Source: Candidatus Omnitrophota bacterium
GTDB lineage: Bacteria > Omnitrophota > Gorgyraeia > Aquiviventales > Aquiviventaceae
Length of the DNA stretch: 22,203 nt
Direction: 5' to 3'
Assembly (NCBI GenBank): GCA_016206675.1
Contig: JACQRD010000002.1
Location: forward strand, 1-22,203
Numbering within the stretch: the first letter of the stretch is position 1; each line of letters opens with the position of its first letter. Below are positions 14,487 through 21,010 of the stretch, piece by piece. A program made the translations under genes and the position numbers. The notes under the pieces are model-generated. The model saw nothing but the letters and a program-made list of their open reading frames with translations, had not been told where the DNA came from and searched no databases.

Positions 14487-14633
14487 CCCACCACCTGCCG
14501 GGGCCTGCCTACGGCAGGCCTGGCAGGTGATGGATCTTGGTGCCACGCACCTGCCAAGGCGGCACGACTACCCAAGCACAATATCATTGTATTGACACCT
14601 TTCGGTGATGTGCCGCCGCCGGCAGGTGGTGGG
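14487..14633. mobile_element. MITE-like element with 15-bp terminal inverted repeats at the dapF-dapA junction
   Basis: CCCACCACCTGCCGG (14487-14501) and its exact reverse complement (14619-14633) bound a 147-bp segment; the match extends one base further outward on each side. Just inside the left end is the hairpin GGCCTGCC/GGCAGGCC with a three-base loop, the same layout as the element at 8181-8322, while the interior is different. The dapF stop codon (14584) lies inside, so it supplies DapF's last residues (HLPAAAHHRKVSIQ). No protein is encoded. Confidence 0.6.
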
Positions 14634-15504
14634 GCCATGGCGCCATGCCGTCGAAGACGCGTTCGGCCGGCCCCTCCAACATCACGTTGGCCACCCGGAT
14701 CTCGCGGCCGGTGGCGTGAAGTTCCATCGACACGCGCAGCCGGTCACCACTGCGCACCGTCACCTCAATCCGGCGGCTGACGCGCCGGCCGGCCGCTTGC
14801 GGCGAGGTGCGCACCGCATGGAGAATCGCCGAGGCCGCCACGCCGGTGCCGCAGGCGAACGTCTCGCCCTCCACGCCGCGCTCGTATGTCCGCACGCTGA
14901 TCCGGTCGGGCGATCTGGCCTCGGCCTGCATGAAATTCACGTTCGTGCCTCTGGGCGCAAAACGCGGGTGAAGGCGCACGTGCCGGCCCAGATGGGCCAC
15001 ATCCACGGCGTCGAGATCCGCCACGGGGATCACCACATGTGGCACGCCGGTATTCACGGACCCCATATGCAGACCCCGCCCATCGACGTTCACCGAAAAC
15101 TCGCAGCACAGATCGGTCGGATCCGTCATCCGCATCGCCACCCGCCCGCCCTTCACCGTCGCCGTCAGAATCCCGGCTTTCGTTTCAATCGTGATGTGAC
15201 CATTCTTGCTGTGTGCTGTGTGCTGTGTGCTGTGTGCTTGATACAGCGCCACACACCGCGCCCCATTGCCGCACATCTGTGCCTCGCTGCCGTCAGGGTT
15301 GAAGACCCGCATGACGACATCCGCGCGGCGCGAGGGCTGAAGCACCAGCACGCCATCGGCGCCGATGCCGTTGCGGCGATCACACCACACGCGACTGACC
15401 GCGGCCCATTTGCCAGCGAGTGTTCTCACCGTTTTCGTGCGGGCATCCACCACAATAAAGTCATTGCCCGTCCCCACCACCTTCGTAAACGGTATCTGCG
15501 TCAT
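14584..15504 (-). CDS. dapF: Diaminopimelate epimerase, with an in-frame repeat insertion
   Basis: DapF converts LL-DAP to meso-DAP without a cofactor, using two Cys. Both sites are present: MCGNGARCVALY and FACGTGVAASA. KVVGTGNDFIVVDA and GIGADGVL are also conserved. The product is 306 residues, longer than the usual 275-285. Two additions explain this. AHSTQHTAHSKNGH between VALYQ and ITIETKAG is read from four exact GCTGTGT heptamers, and the C-terminal HHLPAAAHHRKVSIQ is read from the MITE-like element. The ATG shares one base with the stop of the four-helix-bundle gene (TAATG). LL-DAP would come from DapL. Confidence 0.95.
   Translation of the reverse strand: MTQIPFTKVVGTGNDFIVVDARTKTVRTLAGKWAAVSRVWCDRRNGIGADGVLVLQPSRRADVVMRVFNPDGSEAQMCGNGARCVALYQAHSTQHTAHSKNGHITIETKAGILTATVKGGRVAMRMTDPTDLCCEFSVNVDGRGLHMGSVNTGVPHVVIPVADLDAVDVAHLGRHVRLHPRFAPRGTNVNFMQAEARSPDRISVRTYERGVEGETFACGTGVAASAILHAVRTSPQAAGRRVSRRIEVTVRSGDRLRVSMELHATGREIRVANVMLEGPAERVFDGMAPWPHHLPAAAHHRKVSIQ
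15208..15238. repeat. Heptamer tandem repeat (GCTGTGT)4 inside dapF, family D
   Basis: Four exact GCTGTGT units (15208-15235) followed by GCT. Related arrays occur at 20068-20098 and 21020-21050. Loss or gain of a single seven-base unit would shift the dapF frame. Confidence 0.85.
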
Positions 15505-15905
15505 TATTGCGAATTGCGGATTGCGAATTGCGGATTACCTTTCCGTACCTCAGCACGATGCTGTTTCGCTGTCCGACCAGACGCTGTAAAAATAGCGGCT
15601 AACTCACTCGCCTCTCGTAACAGTGGATACAATCGATCCGCATCCAGAAGTCGAAGGGCCAAGAGCAGCTCAAGCCAATAACTTGCCTCGTCTGCCTCTT
15701 CCTCAGCAATGTTGATCTTGCAAATGAAATCGTTGCGCGATCTGGCACGGCACGCGGCACGGTCGTTCGCACCTACGGAAACAGCGGATCGCATCAACTG
15801 TTTACCAATCACCTCTGCTGTTTTCGTTCGAGGCAGCAGTTCAACGGCTCGGACGACCTCGAGGCCAAAATCCCTTGCTCGAATTTTAAGATCTTGAGCG
15901 TTCAT
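15504..15905 (-). CDS. Four-helix-bundle protein (23S rRNA intervening-sequence protein / Avd-like family)
   Basis: The 133-residue product begins MNAQDLKIRARDFGLEVVRA. The pattern that follows (LPRTKTAEVIGKQLMRSAVSVGAND, then SRNDFICKINIAEEEADEASYWLELL) is characteristic of the S23/four-helix-bundle family. Members occur in intervening sequences of 23S rRNA, as free-standing genes, and as Avd accessory proteins of diversity-generating retroelements; no reverse transcriptase is seen here. Codons are visibly more A/T-rich than in the neighbours. Inverted copies of a heptamer repeat bound the gene, and the last residues (NPQFAIRNSQ) are translated from one copy. It interrupts lysA-dapF and overlaps dapF by one base. 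I start at ATG 15905; a longer frame begins inside the lysA end. Confidence 0.88.
   Translation of the reverse strand: MNAQDLKIRARDFGLEVVRAVELLPRTKTAEVIGKQLMRSAVSVGANDRAACRARSRNDFICKINIAEEEADEASYWLELLLALRLLDADRLYPLLREASELAAIFTASGRTAKQHRAEVRKGNPQFAIRNSQ
15507..15537. repeat. Heptamer word repeat, family E, left copy (GCGAATT/GCGGATT)
   Basis: Alternating GCGAATT and GCGGATT heptamers. Bases 15516-15536 match the reverse complement of 15925-15945 at 20 of 21 positions, so the two copies are inverted repeats around the four-helix-bundle gene. This copy encodes that protein's C-terminus. Confidence 0.85.
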
Positions 15906-15917
15906 CGGTTCAACACC

Positions 15918-15947
15918 AATTCGCAATCCGAAATTCGCAATCCGCGA
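15918..15947. repeat. Heptamer word repeat, family E, right copy (inverted)
   Basis: AATTCGCAATCCGAAATTCG-type words, the inverted partner of the copy at 15507-15537. It lies between the lysA stop (15951) and the four-helix-bundle start (15905). Confidence 0.85.
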
Positions 15948-15950
15948 TAC

Positions 15951-17231
15951 TCATCGAAGCAGTTCTCCTGGGATGACATCTTGGCGCACGAGGTCACGCA
16001 GGGTTTCGCGCTTGCGGATGACCGCCCACCGGCTGCCCCGCACCAGCACCTCGGCGGGGCGCAGCCGCCCGTTGTAGTTCGACGCCATCACCGAGCCGTA
16101 CGCGCCTGCGCCCAGCACGGCGAGCAGCTCGCCGGGTGCCAGCGCGCCCAGCGCCCGATCCCTGGCGAGCACATCGGCGCTTTCGCACACCGGCCCCACC
16201 ACGTCATAGACCCCGTAGCCGTTGCGGGATGCCACCGCCCCCTGCACTCGCACGACCCCGTGGTACGCGTCATAGAGCGCCGGGCGGATCAGCTCCGTCA
16301 TGCCGGCATCCACCACCGCAAACTGCTTGCGGCGCGCCTGCTTGACGTAGAGCACCCGCGTCACCAGCACCCCCGCGTTGCCGACGATAAACCGCCCGGG
16401 CTCGAGGATCAGCCGCACCTTCAGCCGCTTAAGCCACGGCAGCACGCGGCGCGCGAAGTCCGCCGGCGTCTGGGGCCGCTCATCTTTATAGATGATGCCC
16501 AGGCCGCCGCCGAGATTGATCCAGCCCATCGCCAGCCCGGCGGCACGGCCGGCCTCCATCACCGCGGCGGCGCGCTGAATGGCCAGCACAAACGGCTGGG
16601 CGTGCGTAATCTGCGAGCCGATGTGCAGATGAACGCCGATGATCTCAACGCCCGCGTAGCGCTGGTGCTCGCGCACCAGCCGCGTGGCCGTCTCGATGTC
16701 GATGCCGAACTTGCTCTCCGCGACACCGGTCGTGATGTGCCGGTGCGTGTGCGCATCCACGTCCGGGTTCAGGCGCAGGGCGACCCGGGCGCGCCGCTTC
16801 AGGCGCCGCGCGACCTCATCGACGGCCTTCAGCTCAGGCGCCGATTCCACGTTGAAGCAGAAAATCCCCTGCCGCAGCGACTCGCGGATTTCTTCTGGCG
16901 TCTTGCCGACGCTCGCATAGACGATGCGCGAGGCCGGGCAGCCCACGCGGCGCGCCTTGAAGAGCTCCCCACCGGAGACGATATCCAGCCCGGCGCCGCA
17001 GCGCACCAGCAGCCGCAGAATCGCCAAGTTGCCGTTGGCCTTCACCGAAAAGCAGACCAGCGGCTTCACCGCTCGGAAGGCGGCGTGCAGCTTGCGATAG
17101 TGGCCCACCAGCGTCTTATGGCTGTAGACGTAGACCGGCGTGCCCACCGCCTCGGCGATGCGCTGAACCGGCACCCGCTCGCAGTAGAGCTCGCCCTGTT
17201 TTGGTTGAAAGTCGTGTGGGTAGTGTATCAT
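15951..17231 (-). CDS. lysA: Diaminopimelate decarboxylase
   Basis: This PLP enzyme of about 426 residues converts meso-DAP to lysine. Motifs in order: VPVQRIAEAVGTPVYVYSHK near the N-terminus, VCFSVKAN with the PLP lysine, GVHLHIGSQI, INLGGGLGI, LEPGRFIVGNAGVLVTRVLY, and VVGPVCESADVLARDR with the catalytic Cys. I chose the ATG at 17231 (MIHYPHDFQ) because family members usually start just before the GELYCE-like block; an ATG at 17246 is also possible. The longer frame from 17306 reads through a repeat. It sits directly after argH, linking the arginine and lysine blocks. Confidence 0.95.
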   Translation of the reverse strand: MIHYPHDFQPKQGELYCERVPVQRIAEAVGTPVYVYSHKTLVGHYRKLHAAFRAVKPLVCFSVKANGNLAILRLLVRCGAGLDIVSGGELFKARRVGCPASRIVYASVGKTPEEIRESLRQGIFCFNVESAPELKAVDEVARRLKRRARVALRLNPDVDAHTHRHITTGVAESKFGIDIETATRLVREHQRYAGVEIIGVHLHIGSQITHAQPFVLAIQRAAAVMEAGRAAGLAMGWINLGGGLGIIYKDERPQTPADFARRVLPWLKRLKVRLILEPGRFIVGNAGVLVTRVLYVKQARRKQFAVVDAGMTELIRPALYDAYHGVVRVQGAVASRNGYGVYDVVGPVCESADVLARDRALGALAPGELLAVLGAGAYGSVMASNYNGRLRPAEVLVRGSRWAVIRKRETLRDLVRQDVIPGELLR

Positions 17232-17256
17232 CGGTAACACATTCATCACTGAAGCG

Positions 17257-17381
17257 CCAAATCCCAAATCCCAAATTCCAAATAAATCCCAAATTCCAAG
17301 CTCCAAATTCCAAACAGTTTGGAGCTTGGTGCTTGGTGCTTGGTGCTTATTTGGTGCTTGGGATTTGGGGCTTGGTGCTTG
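17257..17381. repeat. Long heptamer word palindrome, family F (CCAAATT / GGTGCTT type)
   Basis: About ten CCAAATC/CCAAATT/CCAAGCT heptamers face a similar run of GGTGCTT/GGAGCTT/GGGATTT heptamers. The core CCAAGCTCCAAA (17296-17307) pairs perfectly with TTTGGAGCTTGG (17318-17329). It fills the whole argH-lysA junction, and on the minus-strand transcript would form a long hairpin. Confidence 0.85.
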
Positions 17382-17391
17382 TCGATTCGTC

Positions 17392-18774
17392 TCATTGATT
17401 CTTGAGTTTCCGTTGCCAACGAACTAGTGCCGCATGCACCAGACGGGGGTTGGTGCTGCCCGCGCTGCGCTTGCGGGCCACCGACGTCGCCGGATTGAGC
17501 AGGGCCAGCGCCGCCCGGTCAAACCGCGGCGAGAAACGCTGCAGCTCGTGCACGCGCAGCTGCCCCAGCCGGCGGCGGCGTCCTTCGGCATAGGCCACCA
17601 GCCGGCCCACGGCAGCGTGCGCCTCGGCGAAGGCCACGCCCCGTGCGACTAGATACTCGGCCAGGTCCGTCGCGCACAGCGCATCCGACGCCATGAGGCG
17701 CGGCAGCTGCCCGTGCTGCACCGCCACGCGCCGCAGCAGACGCGCCAACACCTCCAGCGCGCTCAGGCTCTCCTCGACGGCCTCGAAGAGCAGCCGCTTA
17801 TCCCACTGCATATCCCGATTATACGACAGCGGCAAGCCCTTCAACATCGTCAAAAACGCCGTTTCGCGGCCGATGATCAGCCCGGCCTGGCCCCGGATCA
17901 GCTCCAGCACATCCGGGTTTTTCTTCTGCGGCATCAGGCTTGAGCCCGTCGCAACAGCGTCATCCAGCGCCAGGATGCCGAACTCTTCCGTGGTCCAGAG
18001 GATCAGATCCTCCGCCAGTCGGGAGAGGTGCACCGCTAGGCTGGAGAGTACCGCCAGCAGCTCCAGCGCGAAGTCGCGATCGGAGACCGCATCCATGCTG
18101 TTGGCCGAGACGCGCGCGAAGTGCAGCAGCTTCGCCACGTAGGCCCGGTCAATCGGCAGCGACGTGCCGGCCAGCGCCCCGGAGCCCAGCGGCAGCACGT
18201 CGATGCGCGCGCGGGCACCGGTCAGCCGATCGGCGTCCCGCTGCAACATTTCAACGTACGCCAGCAGGTGGTGTGCCAGCAGCACCGGCTGGGCGCGCTG
18301 CAAATGGGTGTAGCCGGGGATGATCACTTGGCGATTCGCCCAGCCGAACGCCACCAGCGACGACTGTGCCGCCCGGATGGCCCTGGTGAGCCGCTCCACC
18401 GCATCGCGGCAGTAGAGCCGGACATCGAGGCAGACCTGGTCGTTGCGGCTGCGGGCCGTGTGGAGTTTTTTCGCCACCGGGCCCACCAATCGCTGCAGCG
18501 CCTGCTGGATCTGCGTGTGGATATCTTCAGCCGATGGATCCGGCTTCCAGCGGCCGGCGGCGATTCGCTGCAGGATCCGACGTAAGGCCCCGACCAGCGT
18601 GCGGCTTTCCGCTGCCGAAATGATGCGGCAGCGGCCCAGCATTTTGGCGTGCGCAATGGAGCCCTCCACATCGTAGCGCGCCAGCCGGTAATCGACGGCG
18701 ATGCTGGAGGTGTACTGTTCCACCAGTGGATCCGTCCGTGTGCTGAACCGCCCACCCCATAATTTCTTGTTCAT
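17392..18774 (-). CDS. argH: Argininosuccinate lyase
   Basis: The 460-residue product splits argininosuccinate into arginine and fumarate. It begins MNKKLWGGRFSTRTDPLVEQ, has ARSRNDQVCLDVRLYCRD and PGYTHLQRAQPVLLAHHLLAY, and carries the fumarase/ASL signature GSSLMPQKKNPDVLELIRG with the mobile catalytic Ser loop. Length matches the family. It follows argG, with a family A repeat between them, and the stop lies just beyond family F. No clear Shine-Dalgarno is visible. Confidence 0.97.
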   Translation of the reverse strand: MNKKLWGGRFSTRTDPLVEQYTSSIAVDYRLARYDVEGSIAHAKMLGRCRIISAAESRTLVGALRRILQRIAAGRWKPDPSAEDIHTQIQQALQRLVGPVAKKLHTARSRNDQVCLDVRLYCRDAVERLTRAIRAAQSSLVAFGWANRQVIIPGYTHLQRAQPVLLAHHLLAYVEMLQRDADRLTGARARIDVLPLGSGALAGTSLPIDRAYVAKLLHFARVSANSMDAVSDRDFALELLAVLSSLAVHLSRLAEDLILWTTEEFGILALDDAVATGSSLMPQKKNPDVLELIRGQAGLIIGRETAFLTMLKGLPLSYNRDMQWDKRLLFEAVEESLSALEVLARLLRRVAVQHGQLPRLMASDALCATDLAEYLVARGVAFAEAHAAVGRLVAYAEGRRRRLGQLRVHELQRFSPRFDRAALALLNPATSVARKRSAGSTNPRLVHAALVRWQRKLKNQ

Positions 18775-18776
18775 GT

Positions 18777-18867
18777 GCTCAATGGTTCATTGGTTCAATT
18801 GTTCCGCGGCTCTTTGGTTCATCGACAATCGGAACCATTGAACCATTGAACAATTGAACTAATGAAC
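18777..18867. repeat. Octamer word repeat, family A, copy 4 (largest)
   Basis: GCTCAATG, GTTCATTG, GTTCAATT and GTTCC words on the left face four octamers from 18832 (GAACCATT, GAACCATT, GAACAATT, GAACTAAT) plus GAAC on the right. It lies at the argG-argH junction; the argG stop codon is inside the right arm. Confidence 0.85.
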
Positions 18868-20043
18868 ACCTCCTTCGTAGGGCAGCCCGTACAGTTTAAT
18901 GAAGCCTTCGGCGGCCCGCTGATCAAACTGGTCCTTCGCCGAGTAGGTCGCCAGCCGCTCCTGATAGAGGCCATACGGCGACTTGCGGCCGACGACCTGG
19001 CACGTCCCTTTGTAGAGCTTCACGCGTACTTCGCCGCTCACCCGCCGCTGCGTCTGCTCCACGAAGGCATCCAGCGCCCGCTTCAGGGGGGTGAACCACA
19101 AGCCAGCATACACCATCTGCGCGTAGCGGATCGCGATCCCCTGCTTGAACTGCAGCAGCTCCCGATCCAGCACCAGCCGTTCCAGCTCCTCATGCGCGCG
19201 CAACAGGATCGTACCGCCGGGCGCTTCGTAGACTTCGCGCGATTTGATGCCCACCACGCGGCTCTCGATCATGTCGGAGCGGCCCACGCCGTGCGCACCG
19301 CCGAGCGCATTGAGCCGCTCAACCAGCGCGACAGGCTCAAGCCGCTTCCCGTTGAGATGCGTCGGCGCGCCTCGCGTGAAGCCGACCGTGACGGCACCCG
19401 GCGCGGCCTTCGCCCGCCGCGGCGAGCGGATCGAGCGGTAGGTCTCCGCGGGCGGCTCGGTCCACGGGTTCTCCAGCACACCGGACTCGATGCTCGTTCC
19501 CCAGAGGTTCTCATCAATGCTGTAGGAGCTGCGCTTGGTCACGTCGATCGGAATCTTGTGCGCGAGCGCGTAGTCGATCTCCTCCTCCCGCGAGCGGAAC
19601 TCCCACTCCCGCACCGGCGCGATGATCTCAAGTGACGGATCTAGAATGCGCGCCGTCACCTCAAACCGCACCTGATCGTTGCCCTTGCCGGTGCAGCCGT
19701 GGGCGACCGCCTTCGCCCCGACCTGGTGCGCAACCTCCACGAGATGCTTCGCAATCAACGGGCGCGACAAGGCCGTGGCCAGCAGATAGCCGCCTTCATA
19801 GACTGCCTGCGCCTTCAGCGCCGGCCAGCAGTAGTCGGTGACGAACTCGCGCCGCAGATCGCGCACAAGGATCTTCGAGGCACCGGCGATTTTCCCCCGG
19901 CGGACCGCGGCCGATGACGGCTCGCCCTGCCCCACATCCGCCATGAAGCAGACGACACGGTAGCCGCGCTCCACGAGCCACTTCACGCACACCGACGTGT
20001 CAAGACCGCCCGAAAACGCCAGCACCACCGTTTTGCCGCTCAT
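18859..20043 (-). CDS. argG: Argininosuccinate synthase
   Basis: The 394-residue product condenses citrulline and aspartate using ATP. It begins MSGKTVVLAFSGGLDTSVCV with the PP-loop SGGLDTS, followed by GCTGKGNDQVRFE, the SSYSIDENLWG block and GGAHGVGRSDMIESRVVGIKSR, all typical of ArgG. I chose the ATG at 20043; the frame extends about 20 codons further only through a repeat (SSQHTAVSKS). The final two codons before the TAG fall in the family A repeat. Confidence 0.97.
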   Translation of the reverse strand: MSGKTVVLAFSGGLDTSVCVKWLVERGYRVVCFMADVGQGEPSSAAVRRGKIAGASKILVRDLRREFVTDYCWPALKAQAVYEGGYLLATALSRPLIAKHLVEVAHQVGAKAVAHGCTGKGNDQVRFEVTARILDPSLEIIAPVREWEFRSREEEIDYALAHKIPIDVTKRSSYSIDENLWGTSIESGVLENPWTEPPAETYRSIRSPRRAKAAPGAVTVGFTRGAPTHLNGKRLEPVALVERLNALGGAHGVGRSDMIESRVVGIKSREVYEAPGGTILLRAHEELERLVLDRELLQFKQGIAIRYAQMVYAGLWFTPLKRALDAFVEQTQRRVSGEVRVKLYKGTCQVVGRKSPYGLYQERLATYSAKDQFDQRAAEGFIKLYGLPYEGGVH

Positions 20044-20053
20044 CGCCTTCCTT

Positions 20054-21010
20054 TTATGTATGCTTTTGCTGACTGCTGTGTGCTGACTGCTGACTGCTAC
20101 CAATCAGGAATTCTAACAATGCTTTATGCGCGTGGAGCCGGTTTTCCGCCTGATCCACCACGAGCGACGGCGGGCCTTCCATCACGTCATCGGTAATTTC
20201 CTCGCCGCGGTGCGCCGGCAGGCAGTGCAGCACCTTGCAGCCGGGCTTGGCCAGCTTCAGCAGCGCCGCGTTGAGCTGATACCCCTTGAAGGCGCGCAGC
20301 CGCTTGGCCCGCTCCGGCTCCTGGCCCATGCTCACCCAGACGTCGGTATAGATGACATCCGCCCCGCGCACCACCTGCTTCGGGTCGGCCGCCAGCTCCA
20401 GCGACGCGCCGTGGCGCGATGCTTCCCACTTGGCCGCCTTCCAGATCGCCGCGTTGGGGGCGTAGCCCTTGGGCGCGGCGACCGCCACGCTCACGCCGAG
20501 CCGCGCGCACGCCTCGATCAACGAATGGAGCACGTTGTTGCCGTCGCCGATATAGGCCGCCTTCAGGCCCTGCAAGCGGCCGAAGGCCTCCTGCATCGTC
20601 ATCACGTCCGCCAGCGCCTGGCAGGGATGCACCAGGTCGGAGAGGCCGTTGATCACCGGCACCGTCGCATGCTTGGCGAACTCCTCCGCATTGGCATGCC
20701 CGAAGGTGCGCAGCACGATGCCGTGGACGTAGCGCGACAACACTCGCGCGACATCCTTCACCGCTTCGCGCCGGCCCAACTGGATATCTTCCTGCCCTAG
20801 ATAGATGACGGCCCCGCCTAATTCCAGCACCGCCACTTCAAAGGCCACCCGCGTGCGCATCGACGGCTTTTGAAAGACCAGCGCGACGGTCTTGCCCTGT
20901 AGGATCTGCGGCGTGGAGGCTCGCCCGGCCTTCAGCGCCGCCGCCCGCTGCAGCAGCTTCCGCAACTCCTCGACTTTGAGATCTGGAATGGTGAGAAAGT
21001 CTCGCTTCAT
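20054..21010 (-). CDS. argF: Ornithine carbamoyltransferase
   Basis: The 318-residue product makes citrulline from ornithine and carbamoyl phosphate. It has KPSMRTRVAFEVA (carbamoyl-phosphate binding), ARVLSRYVHGIVLRTF, DLVHPCQALADVMT, YIGDGNNVLHSL, TDVWVSMGQE and KVLHCLPAHRGEEI with the catalytic Cys. I chose the ATG at 21010 (MKRDFLTIPDL), which overlaps the argD stop by four bases (ATGA); a much longer frame upstream only runs antisense-free through argD in another frame. The last 15 or so residues (GSSQQSAHSSQQKHT) are translated from a heptamer repeat and exceed the usual C-terminus. Confidence 0.97.
   Translation of the reverse strand: MKRDFLTIPDLKVEELRKLLQRAAALKAGRASTPQILQGKTVALVFQKPSMRTRVAFEVAVLELGGAVIYLGQEDIQLGRREAVKDVARVLSRYVHGIVLRTFGHANAEEFAKHATVPVINGLSDLVHPCQALADVMTMQEAFGRLQGLKAAYIGDGNNVLHSLIEACARLGVSVAVAAPKGYAPNAAIWKAAKWEASRHGASLELAADPKQVVRGADVIYTDVWVSMGQEPERAKRLRAFKGYQLNAALLKLAKPGCKVLHCLPAHRGEEITDDVMEGPPSLVVDQAENRLHAHKALLEFLIGSSQQSAHSSQQKHT
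20068..20098. repeat. Heptamer tandem repeat in the 3' end of argF, family D (GCTGACT/GCTGTGT)
   Basis: Units GCTGACT, GCTGTGT, GCTGACT and GCTGACT (20068-20095) then GCT. The same four-plus-GCT layout as the dapF copy. It encodes the ArgF C-terminal tail. Confidence 0.85.

Noticed and set aside
14466..14546. N-terminal extension of DapA
   Set aside because: It is a translation of the MITE-like repeat, and a strong GGAGG site marks the ATG at 14465.
15504..15905. Diversity-generating retroelement around the Avd-like protein
   Set aside because: No reverse transcriptase, template repeat or variable target gene is present in the window.
17257..17381. Possible CRISPR-like array in the argH-lysA junction
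   Set aside because: The repeated words are 7 bases long with no spacers, and they form facing inverted arms; no cas gene is nearby.
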